Shown here piece after piece: positions 17,988 to 25,889 of a stretch of 64,000 nt of DNA. Position 1 is the stretch's first letter; every line of letters starts with the position of its first letter. This DNA comes from Roseateles sp049532965. Its GTDB lineage: Bacteria > Pseudomonadota > Gammaproteobacteria > Burkholderiales > Burkholderiaceae_C. The stretch lies in the NCBI RefSeq assembly GCF_049532965.1, contig NZ_CP186694.1:2914001-2978000 (forward strand). Direction: 5' to 3'. Both the position numbers and the translations under genes were made by a program. The notes beneath the pieces are model-generated. The model saw only the letters and a list, made by a program, of their open reading frames with translations. It was not told the origin of the DNA and did no database searches.

Positions 17988-18530
17988 TCAGTCCTTGGCG
18001 GCTTGCGCCGCGAAGTACGCACTGGCGATCCGCAGCCGCAATTGCTCGGCCCGTTCGAGGTCTTCGCGCTCGCTGCTTCCTTCCTTGAGCACGAGGTCGC
18101 CCAACTCGAACCAGTTCGGGGCGACGCTCTTGCTTGCGAGCAACCGCAGCACCCGAGGAACGAGTTGACGGAAAGCCTCACCACGGGCTGTCAGTAATTT
18201 GGTGACGCGCGACTCGGCAACGCCTGCATGGGCCAGCTGGGTTCCGAGGCGACCGCGTCCGTCATGTCCCGCCAGGGCAATGCCGTGTGCGACGAGGGCC
18301 CAACGCGGCCAGGTTTCCGCACGCCACCTTTCTGGCTGGAGGCCGGCAAACAGGAGCGCGCGGGAGAGCGCGGCGATCTCATGCGGACGCAAGGCTTCCG
18401 GCACGAGCCGCGCCAAGGCAGCTCTTTCGCCCGCGCTGGCCCTCTGCACGTAGGTGGCCAATGCGCCAAGTGCGCTCGTCAACGGCATGGTCGCCTGTGC
18501 GTCGACAACGGCGATGGATTCGTCACTCAA
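17988..18530 (-). CDS. cse2: Cascade small subunit Cse2 (CasB, Cas11)
   Basis: This 180-residue, alpha-helical protein starts 4 nt inside the end of cse1. Features of the family are the Arg-rich stretch ERAALARLVPEALRP, the block WALVAHGIALAGHDG, and LLTARGEAFRQLVPRVLRLLASK. Two copies sit along the belly of Cascade and help hold the displaced DNA strand. Assignment depends partly on position between cse1 and cas7e, because this subunit diverges quickly. Confidence 0.91.
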   Translation of the reverse strand: MSDESIAVVDAQATMPLTSALGALATYVQRASAGERAALARLVPEALRPHEIAALSRALLFAGLQPERWRAETWPRWALVAHGIALAGHDGRGRLGTQLAHAGVAESRVTKLLTARGEAFRQLVPRVLRLLASKSVAPNWFELGDLVLKEGSSEREDLERAEQLRLRIASAYFAAQAAKD

Positions 18531-20143
18531 CTGCGTTCTCCTTCAGGTTGCGCGCCGGCTGCCGCGCGCAGTTGCGCATAGTGATGCGCCAGGTCGGGCA
18601 ACACGGGCTTGGCACCGCGCAATGCGCCGTGGAAGCGCGACAGAGCCGCGGACCGTGCCTTGTAGCGCTGCATTCCGCTGCACGGACCTGCAGTGAATGC
18701 ATTGACCAGCACAGTCTCTGCCCGATCCACCAGACCCAGCAGCCACCGCAAGCGCTCCTGCGGCCGGATGCCCTCCTCCGCTTCCGCCTCCAAGGCAAGG
18801 TCGATGAAGAAGCGCTCGTCCTCCTGCGCCTCAAACGGTCGTGCAAAGCGGCTCGCGCGATCGCTGATGCCGTCGTTGCGCGCGTCCGCGTCGCCGTTGG
18901 CAAACAACAGCGAGATCGCACTCCACACGAGCTTGCGTACAGCGGCGATCGCGACGATGCGCTGTTTCGCCATTTCGGCGACCGCCACACGTTGCGGTCC
19001 CGCCAGCAGTTGGCGGAGCTTCGGCGACACCGGAACCCTGCGCTCGTGATAGCCCTCAGTCTTGCCCTGCCCCCTGACGGTGGCTTGCGCAACGACTTCC
19101 AACGCCGTCTCTGCCGGCCACCCATCCAGGCGCCACGCGGCGCCGTGGGCAAAGCGGCCACCGGTGAGCAATTCGCTCATCAGCTTGTAGTCGAAGCCCG
19201 CAGCGGATACGGTCAGTGCCTTGCCTTCGACAGTCTCAACCGGTGTCCAGGCATCGCCGGTGATGCCATTGCGCTCCTTTGCCGCCAGACGTGCAACCTT
19301 GCTTCCCGTGGTGTGAGCCAGGAAGCGTCCGTGGGCGCTGGACAGTCGGACCCGACGGCAAACTTCGATATAGAACGGGTCCACCGACGCCATGTCCAGC
19401 GACGTAGTCCCATCCCAAGGCAGCAGCCAAAGCAGCGCGTGCCCGTGTTCCGCGGCATATCCCTGATCGTCGACGATCTGTTCTCGCTGAGCCAGCAGCC
19501 GCTGCGTATCGGCCAGCCATCTGTGCCCCCAAGCACCTCGCGCCGCGACGCCGACGCCCGATCGACTTGCGAAGCCGCCGTTCATGCGCGAGATTCCGTA
19601 GTTGCCAGCGCCGAGCGAGCCTGCCTGCGTCTGGAGGCTGACCAGCGCGAACAGCCAATCGTCGGCCTCGGCACATCGGGCTCTCGCGCCTTTGAGGTCA
19701 TGATTCTTGGACGTCACCAGCATGTCGAGCTCGTCGGCTGCCCGCAGGACGTTCTTCCAGTCCGCGACTCGCTCACCGGGCACCGGTGCCTGCAAGACAG
19801 CGGGCCTCTCTGGCGGCGCCACCAGGCACCACGCGGAGCCGTCCGGGTCGCCAGGAGTCAAGGCCAGCAGCCCGCGTCGCCAATCATCGGGGTCCGTCCA
19901 AGCCTCTGTACGATCCGCACGGTGCAGTGCGATAGCGGCCAACTGGGTGAGGAAGGCATGCCATGGGTGTCGCTGATGCGGTCTCAACCCTGGAAAATCG
20001 CGCACCAGGCCGGTCGCCATCGCGGCCATCAATGCCGGAAGGCTGCTGCGGTGCAACTCGCCTTGCGCCACGCATCGCCACCGAATCAGCGGTTCATCCA
20101 GCAAGCAGCCGTGCAGACCGCAAGTCACCGAGTCATGACGCAT
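18527..20143 (-). CDS. cse1: Cascade large subunit Cse1 (CasA, Cas8e)
   Basis: This 538-residue protein is slightly longer than E. coli Cse1 (502). Family blocks include HPWHAFLTQLAAIALHRA near residue 60, the GNYGISRMNGGFASR segment, and WLLPWDG. Cse1 reads the PAM, starts DNA unwinding and recruits Cas3. Its start lies 11 nt inside the cas3 gene end, so expression should be coupled to cas3. No frameshift is seen. Confidence 0.94.
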   Translation of the reverse strand: MRHDSVTCGLHGCLLDEPLIRWRCVAQGELHRSSLPALMAAMATGLVRDFPGLRPHQRHPWHAFLTQLAAIALHRADRTEAWTDPDDWRRGLLALTPGDPDGSAWCLVAPPERPAVLQAPVPGERVADWKNVLRAADELDMLVTSKNHDLKGARARCAEADDWLFALVSLQTQAGSLGAGNYGISRMNGGFASRSGVGVAARGAWGHRWLADTQRLLAQREQIVDDQGYAAEHGHALLWLLPWDGTTSLDMASVDPFYIEVCRRVRLSSAHGRFLAHTTGSKVARLAAKERNGITGDAWTPVETVEGKALTVSAAGFDYKLMSELLTGGRFAHGAAWRLDGWPAETALEVVAQATVRGQGKTEGYHERRVPVSPKLRQLLAGPQRVAVAEMAKQRIVAIAAVRKLVWSAISLLFANGDADARNDGISDRASRFARPFEAQEDERFFIDLALEAEAEEGIRPQERLRWLLGLVDRAETVLVNAFTAGPCSGMQRYKARSAALSRFHGALRGAKPVLPDLAHHYAQLRAAAGAQPEGERS

Positions 20144-22841
20144 CGTGGGAGTCCTCCTTGAGGGTCTGCTTCAATCGCTCGACGCCCAGCCGGCTATATC
20201 GGTAGCAAGCGTCGCCTAGACGAAAAGTGAACCCCGGCTCGTCCGACAAAGGTGCGACGGCTTCGGCCACCGCCTCCGGAGCCAAGCCGGGTGGCACCAG
20301 GTGATGCCGCAGCACGAGCTGGTCTACACACTGTCCAAATGGCCCAAACGGGAACGGTTCCGCGAACGAGACCAGCCGATCCGCCGCGCCAAGACGACTG
20401 CCGATACCGGTTTCGTTCTCTGGGAAAAGCTCATCCCCGAACGGTTTGTCGAAAGGCAATGCATGCAGGTTGGCAACCGTCTTGGTCGCCGCCAATGCGC
20501 CTTCGTAGTCCTGGCCGAATGCCACCCATTCGGGGCCCAACTCCGACGCAATCGCATCCAGCGCCTCCGGATGCGTGGCTTGCTCGACAAGCGCTCGGTT
20601 GTCGGCCGGGATGTCGCGCGTCGGGCGCGCCGAGATCAGCCGCCGCGTCGCCTCAAGCACACGGAGATCGACGTAGACGCCTCCCATGGCTTGGCCCTTT
20701 GCACGGATCGGACCGAGGCCATGGCGTTGCCGACGAAGCAGCGGTTTCAGGTCATGTCCCGACGGCACCAGGACCAGCGCCCGCGCCCGTTCGAAGCCGG
20801 CGGGTCTGCGATCGTCCGGTGCGTCATCGCTGGGACGCGCGTGGCGGTGCAGCCGCCCCAATCGTTGAAGGAGAACGTCCATGGGGCACAGGTCGGTGAT
20901 GAGCAGGTCGGCATCGATGTCGAGGCTCTGCTCCAGCGTCTGCGTTCCAACCACGACTCGACCGCCCGCGCGGCGACGGTGCTTTCCGATTTGCGTCTGT
21001 ACTTCGGCGTCCAGCAGCGGCCGGTCGCGCCGGCTGAAGCGGCTGTGATGCAAGGTGCTGGCGCCCCCAACCCGGAATAAGCAGTCGAGTCCGTGCACCT
21101 CGTTCAGCGCCTCCACGGCCAGCAACGTCTCCACCGCTGCAGGCACCGTATTGCGCACGACCAACACGCGGGCCCCCTGCGCCGCCGCTTCTACGGCGCA
21201 CTGCGCCACGCGATCCGGCTCATCGATGATGTCCAGCGCTTCCCAATGGACGGTCTTGAGCTGTGGATTGCCAATCACCGGCCGCAACTCGGGACCTGCC
21301 GCGCCACGGCATCCAATGGCCGGGTAAGGGAGAGCGAGCGCCTGGGCCAGAGGGGGAACGATCGCGTTGCGCGGCGGCCCGCCGACGCCCAGGTAGCGTG
21401 CGCGGGCCGCTGCGCCCAGCGTGGCCGACAACAACAACGCGTGGCCACCGCAAGCGACGTGAGCACGCAGGAGGTGCTCGGACAGGCGTGTCATGTAGGC
21501 GTCGGACGCGTGCACTTCATCGATGACGAGCAAGCTCCGACTGAGCAAGGCCTGCCGCAGATGCGCATGCTTGATTTGCAGGGCCCCGAGCAGGGCTTGG
21601 TCCACCGTACCGACCGCTATGGTGGCGGCCAAATAGCGCTTTGGAGCTTCCGCTGCCCATCGGCGTTCGGCTTCGGCGTCCGCCGGTTCGTCGTGCCATA
21701 GCACCCCGAAGCCGGGTAGCGGTTCATAGGTGTGACCGTCTGCAGCGGTGTAGCCAGCCAGGGCTCGGACAACAATCGGGGCGCCATCGGACCACACGCG
21801 TTGCACGAACGTCCGCACACGCTCGTATAGCTGGGTCGCGGCGACTCGAGTCGGCAGGGCGAAGTAGAGCCCGTCCACCAAACCGGCACGCCATAAGTGG
21901 AGGAAGCGCCATAGCGCGGCTTCCGTCTTGCCACTGCCGGTTTCGGCCTCAAGCACGACCAAGGGCCCAAGCCCGTCCGCAGCCATCGCCGCCTGCATGG
22001 GCCTCGGCTTCGCGACCCCAAAGGCACGCGCAAAGTCGGCGTCGGCGACCCGCTGGCGAAACGCCTCGTCGCCGACATCGAGACCAATGGCCTGCAGCGC
22101 GTGGCGAGCCCGACCTGGCGCGATCTCGCTACGGTGCTCCCCTGGGCCGCTATAGGGGAAGAAGCCTTCGCGGGTATCGGACCCGAGCCAGTCAGAGAGT
22201 TGCACCAACCCGGCAAACAAATGGGTAAACGCGGGACCTTCCGGCAGGGGCGGCGCATCCAGCGCGAATGCCTCGCCGTACTGGACTTGAACTGCCTGTC
22301 CTATTTGCGCGATGACGTCGGCCGGGGCGTACGTCTGGCCCTCCGGGCCGTGCATGGGGTACCAGACGGCGGCGGAGCTGTCCGATGCAGCCGGGCGCCC
22401 GTGATGACTGATGCTGGCATGCAATAGCGGAAGAACGCCACTGCCCCACCTCTCCATGTGAGCGATCGGAAGGCCGGAAAGCAGGCGCTGTGTGTCGTGA
22501 AGCGTCCCCGAGAAGAGCGCCCAGCCCTGCGGTCCATGTCCACACGCGGGCGCATGCCACCACGCGGGACGCTCAGCAGCGGTTGGCCAATACCGTCCCT
22601 GGAAGCCTGAATTGGCCTTGCCAATGTCGTGCAGAAACCCCAGCACCGCCAACCGAGCGCGGTCCACGGCCGAAAGGGCGCGACCAGCACTCTGTTCCAA
22701 GGCCCGTTTGACGGCGGGGAGCAGCATCAGCCGATCGAGCACCGCGGCAACGTCCGTCATGTGATCCAGCAAGGGATGCACCGTCACGGTCCCGTCCCTG
22801 GCCCGATTCAGCTTGCCCCACGGAAGGAACTGGAGATGCAT
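20133..22841 (-). CDS. cas3: CRISPR-associated helicase-nuclease Cas3
   Basis: This roughly 902-residue protein is the effector nuclease recruited by Cascade. The N-terminal HD nuclease domain shows HPLLDHMTDV and GFLHDIGKANSGFQ. The helicase has Walker A (EAETGSGKTEAAL), DEVH (LVIDEVHASDAY), SAT (LLSATLG) and motif VI (LLQRLGRLHRH). All key residues are present. The frame can be extended to a TTG at 22883, but ATG 22841 gives a start (MHLQFLPWGKL) closer to other I-E Cas3 proteins; neither has a strong ribosome binding site. It is the first gene of the cas operon. Confidence 0.93.
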   Translation of the reverse strand: MHLQFLPWGKLNRARDGTVTVHPLLDHMTDVAAVLDRLMLLPAVKRALEQSAGRALSAVDRARLAVLGFLHDIGKANSGFQGRYWPTAAERPAWWHAPACGHGPQGWALFSGTLHDTQRLLSGLPIAHMERWGSGVLPLLHASISHHGRPAASDSSAAVWYPMHGPEGQTYAPADVIAQIGQAVQVQYGEAFALDAPPLPEGPAFTHLFAGLVQLSDWLGSDTREGFFPYSGPGEHRSEIAPGRARHALQAIGLDVGDEAFRQRVADADFARAFGVAKPRPMQAAMAADGLGPLVVLEAETGSGKTEAALWRFLHLWRAGLVDGLYFALPTRVAATQLYERVRTFVQRVWSDGAPIVVRALAGYTAADGHTYEPLPGFGVLWHDEPADAEAERRWAAEAPKRYLAATIAVGTVDQALLGALQIKHAHLRQALLSRSLLVIDEVHASDAYMTRLSEHLLRAHVACGGHALLLSATLGAAARARYLGVGGPPRNAIVPPLAQALALPYPAIGCRGAAGPELRPVIGNPQLKTVHWEALDIIDEPDRVAQCAVEAAAQGARVLVVRNTVPAAVETLLAVEALNEVHGLDCLFRVGGASTLHHSRFSRRDRPLLDAEVQTQIGKHRRRAGGRVVVGTQTLEQSLDIDADLLITDLCPMDVLLQRLGRLHRHARPSDDAPDDRRPAGFERARALVLVPSGHDLKPLLRRQRHGLGPIRAKGQAMGGVYVDLRVLEATRRLISARPTRDIPADNRALVEQATHPEALDAIASELGPEWVAFGQDYEGALAATKTVANLHALPFDKPFGDELFPENETGIGSRLGAADRLVSFAEPFPFGPFGQCVDQLVLRHHLVPPGLAPEAVAEAVAPLSDEPGFTFRLGDACYRYSRLGVERLKQTLKEDSHDAS

Positions 22842-22883
22842 CTGTTCGGCTGCGAAATGCCCAAAGCGAGCGACCGAAGCCAA

Positions 22884-23218
22884 GTGTTTAGGCGGATCTT
22901 GCTAGTTCGATCTGATCTCTCGACATTGATGCAGGGCATCGGCCCCGATTCACATGACATGTTTCGGCCACAGCTCTGTGAATGCGTGCAACGCAGCGCG
23001 ATGCAGCCGTCCGAACGCTTCGACGGATACCGGATGTCATGGTTCCTCCCTGCCACGCCCATGCCGGGCGCGATGCGATCCTGCGTGTGCTGCTTTCTTA
23101 TCGGATCGGAGACAAATTTAGCGAGCGAACGTCGCCAGCGTGATCGGGGAAACGCGAATCACCGTGTGCCTTGGCCCGCTGCTCCCGCAGCCCCCAATGC
23201 GCAACGCCTCCCACAGGC
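22884..23218. other. Intergenic region upstream of the cas operon
   Basis: These 335 bp lie between the LysR gene end and cas3 and should hold the cas promoter. I see no convincing gene. Several small palindromes cluster here: gatgc-agg-gcatc near 22928-22940, acatg-a-catgt at 22952-22962, and cacag-ct-ctgtg at 22969-22980. They could be regulator sites. No clear -35/-10 pair could be chosen by eye. Confidence 0.45.
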
Positions 23219-24112
23219 TCAACGCCGCCGCGAGAACTCCCTCAGCAGCCACGCCCTCAGCTCATCCAGCCCGCGCTTCGATCCCCTTGCCGGCGGCCAG
23301 GTCAGGTAGTAGCCGTTGCCCGAAGCCACCTGCGTCTTGAAGGGCGTCACCAGCACTCCATCGGCCAGGACCTCCTGCAGCATCTGCGGATCAGCGATCG
23401 CTACACCCTGCCCTCGAGTGGCTGCCGACAGCGCCAGGTCCAGCGTGTCGAAGACGTGCCCGCTTTCGCCGTCGACGCCGCTGGCCGATGCGCCTTCCAG
23501 CCAGCGCCGCCATTCGCGCCGCTCGGGACCCGGGTGCAACAGTTCGACCTTCGCCAGATCGGCCGGTGACTTCAGGCGTGCCGCCATCGTCCGGGAGCAC
23601 ATCGGCGTCAGCCGCTCGCGCATCAACAGCGCCTTGTCGACGCCCGCCCATCGTCCATGGCCGTGGGCAATGATCGCGTCGACGCTGGAACTCGCGAAGT
23701 CGGGCGCGTCGGTCCAGTTGGTGGAGATGCGCAATTCGAGGTCGGGCAAGGCCTGACGCAGACGGGGCAGGCGCGGCAGCAGCCAGCGTGCCGCCAGCGT
23801 GGGCGGCACCTGGAGATTGATCACAGCGGCCTGTCGACGGATGGCCTCGCCAGCCGCGCGCACGCCGGCGAGCGCCTCACGTACTGCCGCCAGCAGTAAC
23901 GCCCCTTGGGGCGTCAGCGCAAGGCCCCGCGGCTGGCGCGTGAAGAGGGGGCAGCCGAAATGCGCCTCGAGCGCCATCACCTGCCGGCTCACCGCGCCCT
24001 GCGTGAGGTGCATCGCGCCCGCTGCCCTCGTGAAGCTGCCTGCCTCCGCAGCCGCGACGAAGGCCTGCAGGTTCTGCAGCGGCGGGAGCGTGTTACCTGA
24101 GGACATGGCCAT
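23219..24112 (-). CDS. LysR-family transcriptional regulator (GcvA-like)
   Basis: This 297-residue regulator has an N-terminal winged helix (LQAFVAAAEAGSFTRAAGAM, HLTQGAVSRQVMALEAHFG, LFTRQPRGLALT) and a periplasmic-binding-protein-like effector domain (residues about 95-290). The overall pattern is closest to the GcvA/AmpR branch. The ATG at 24112 has agga just upstream. It diverges from a SnoaL-like gene, which is the likely target. The effector is unknown. Confidence 0.92.
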   Translation of the reverse strand: MAMSSGNTLPPLQNLQAFVAAAEAGSFTRAAGAMHLTQGAVSRQVMALEAHFGCPLFTRQPRGLALTPQGALLLAAVREALAGVRAAGEAIRRQAAVINLQVPPTLAARWLLPRLPRLRQALPDLELRISTNWTDAPDFASSSVDAIIAHGHGRWAGVDKALLMRERLTPMCSRTMAARLKSPADLAKVELLHPGPERREWRRWLEGASASGVDGESGHVFDTLDLALSAATRGQGVAIADPQMLQEVLADGVLVTPFKTQVASGNGYYLTWPPARGSKRGLDELRAWLLREFSRRR

Positions 24113-24120
24113 GATCCTAG

Positions 24121-24133
24121 TGCATGGCTCGCA
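24121..24133. promoter_or_regulatory. Candidate LysR box (T-N11-A)
   Basis: The 13-bp site reads TGC-N7-GCA and fits the T-N11-A rule with a dyad centre. It lies in the 102-bp divergent region, 8 bp from the LysR start, where LysR regulators usually bind. This is pattern evidence only. Confidence 0.35.
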
Positions 24134-24214
24134 TGAAAAGCTTTCGCTGGTGCGTCCCGACGTCGCGGCCTAGGATTCGCCTCGACCCTTCACTGTGAGG
24201 CATGCGTCCTTCTC

Positions 24215-24631
24215 ATGAATCAGCACGCTTTCGACTCCACGGCACCCGATGCCACGTACGTCGCCGCCGTCGAGCGCTACCTTGAGCGCCTCGAAGCCTC
24301 TGACGTCGAAGGGCTCACCGCCCTGTTCGCCGGGGACGCCCAGGTGGTGTCCCCCTTCCTGGGCCGTATGAATCCACGGCCCTTCTTCGAAAAGGTGCGC
24401 GACGCGTCGGGGCAAAGCCGGATCGAGGTGCTGGACATCCTGCTCAGCGCCCGTGGCGCCCCCCTTGCGATCGCCTATTTCGTCTATCACTGGCAGTTGA
24501 AGGACGGCACCGCGGTCCGCTTCGATTGCGTGGATGTCTTCGAGTTCAACAGCCTCGGTCTGATCCAGCGCATGACGATCGTGTACGACACCCACCCGGT
24601 GCGCGAGCTCGTCGGCAACAAGTACGGCTGA
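24215..24631 (+). CDS. SnoaL-like / NTF2-fold protein
   Basis: This 138-residue protein has the nuclear transport factor 2 fold pattern: an N-terminal helix (YLERLEASDVEGLTALFAGDAQV), then PFLGRMNPRPFF, and paired strands ending FDCVDVFEFNSLGLIQRMTIVYD. Members include ketosteroid isomerase-like enzymes and proteins of unknown function. It is divergent from the LysR gene and probably controlled by it. No substrate can be assigned. Confidence 0.85.
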   Translation: MNQHAFDSTAPDATYVAAVERYLERLEASDVEGLTALFAGDAQVVSPFLGRMNPRPFFEKVRDASGQSRIEVLDILLSARGAPLAIAYFVYHWQLKDGTAVRFDCVDVFEFNSLGLIQRMTIVYDTHPVRELVGNKYG

Positions 24632-24724
24632 CACGCCCCGAGGAACGGCGTTGGGGTGAAGCAGTTGCTCTCGGCGCCGCAGTTCGGCGCGTGAGCCAAG
24701 CAGGCACTCAACCGTGCCGGACGC

Positions 24725-24910
24725 TTAGACCAGCAGGATCGCCCGTTCCAGGATCAGCACCACGAAGAACCCGATGCCGGCGATCACGGTCCACTTGACC
24801 AGCACGATCCCGCGGCGCCGCCACACCGGTTGCCTCGTGCCGATGTAAATCGCGAAGCACAACAGCCCTGCGGCCAGCAGCAACGCGATGACGGTGCGGA
24901 CGATCAGCAC
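24725..24910 (-). CDS. Small two-helix membrane protein
   Basis: From a GTG at 24910 the frame gives about 61 residues with two hydrophobic helices (IVRTVIALLLAAGLLCFAIYIG and VKWTVIAGIGFFVVLILERA) joined by a basic loop (TRQPVWRRRG). The frame extends further into lpxC (to 24979), so the start is uncertain. It lies 19 nt after the lpxC stop on the same strand and may be the last gene of that unit. Function unknown. Confidence 0.6.
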   Translation of the reverse strand: MLIVRTVIALLLAAGLLCFAIYIGTRQPVWRRRGIVLVKWTVIAGIGFFVVLILERAILLV

Positions 24911-24929
24911 GAGAGCGGTCCCATCTCGA

Positions 24930-25865
24930 TCACCACGCCGGCGCCAACTCCGCGAACCCCGCTGGCGCGTCGCGCTCATCCTCGAAGGTCACGATCTCAT
25001 ACGCCTGCGCATCCGCCAGCAGTTCCCGCAGCAGCAGGTTGTTCAGCGCATGCCCGCCCTTGAACGACGTATACGCCGCCAGCAGCGGATGCCCCACGAC
25101 CTGCATGTCGCCGATCGCGTCGAGGATCTTGTGCTTCACGAACTCGTCGTCGTACCGCAGCCCTTCCGCGTTCAGCACGCGGTAGTCATCCACGACGATC
25201 GCGTTGTCCATGCTGCCGCCCAGCGTCAGCCCGCGCGATCGCATCAGCTCGATGTCCTTCGTCATGCCGAAGGTGCGCGCCCGCGCAATCTCGCGCTTGT
25301 ATTGGCCGCTGCCCATGTCGAACACGTAATGCTGCCCCGTCGCCGAGACCGCCGGATTGTCGAACTCGATCTGGAAGCTCAACGTGTAGCCGTGATGCGG
25401 CACCAGCTTCGCCCACATCAGGCTCTTGCCCTCGCCGCGCCGCACCTCGACCGGCTTCTTCACCCGCAGGAACTGCTTGGGCGCGTTCTGCAACTCGATG
25501 CCCGCGCTCTGCAGCAGGAACACATAGCTCGCCGCCGAGCCATCCAGCACCGGCACCTCGTCGGCGTTGATGTCGATCAGCAGGTTGTCGATGCCCAGGC
25601 CCGCGCACGCCGACAGCAGATGCTCGATGGTCTGCACCTTCGGCTGGCCCGGATCGCCGTTCGGGCTGATCGTCGTGGCCATGCGCGTGTCGCAGACGCT
25701 GTGCGTGTTCACCGGGATGTCGACCGGCTGCGCCAGGTCGACACGGCGGAACACGATGCCGGTGCCGGGCGCGGCCGGACGGAGCGTGATCTCCACCTTC
25801 TGGCCGCTGTGGATGCCGACCCCGACCGCGCGGGTCAGCGATTTGATGGTGCGTTGCTTGAGCAT
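24930..25865 (-). CDS. lpxC: UDP-3-O-acyl-N-acetylglucosamine deacetylase LpxC
   Basis: This 311-residue zinc enzyme performs the committed step of lipid A synthesis. The start MLKQRTIKSLTRAVGVGIHSG is standard. The zinc ligands are visible as His in TIEHLLSA and in the C-terminal KHKILDAIGD region, with the active-site His in KGGHALNN. The start at 25865 is preferred to one three codons upstream. LpxC commonly follows ftsZ in this phylum, but here a sensor kinase gene lies between them. Confidence 0.97.
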   Translation of the reverse strand: MLKQRTIKSLTRAVGVGIHSGQKVEITLRPAAPGTGIVFRRVDLAQPVDIPVNTHSVCDTRMATTISPNGDPGQPKVQTIEHLLSACAGLGIDNLLIDINADEVPVLDGSAASYVFLLQSAGIELQNAPKQFLRVKKPVEVRRGEGKSLMWAKLVPHHGYTLSFQIEFDNPAVSATGQHYVFDMGSGQYKREIARARTFGMTKDIELMRSRGLTLGGSMDNAIVVDDYRVLNAEGLRYDDEFVKHKILDAIGDMQVVGHPLLAAYTSFKGGHALNNLLLRELLADAQAYEIVTFEDERDAPAGFAELAPAW

Positions 25866-25889
25866 GGGCGGCATTCTCCCAAAACACCA

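Noticed and set aside
18287..20161. 624-residue plus-strand frame opposite cse1
   Set aside because: Antisense shadow of a clear Cascade subunit gene with no recognisable protein features.
12378..22883. A novel defence system beyond type I-E CRISPR
   Set aside because: Every gene between the array and the LysR regulator matches a standard I-E component; the unusual point is the broken cas1, not an extra gene.
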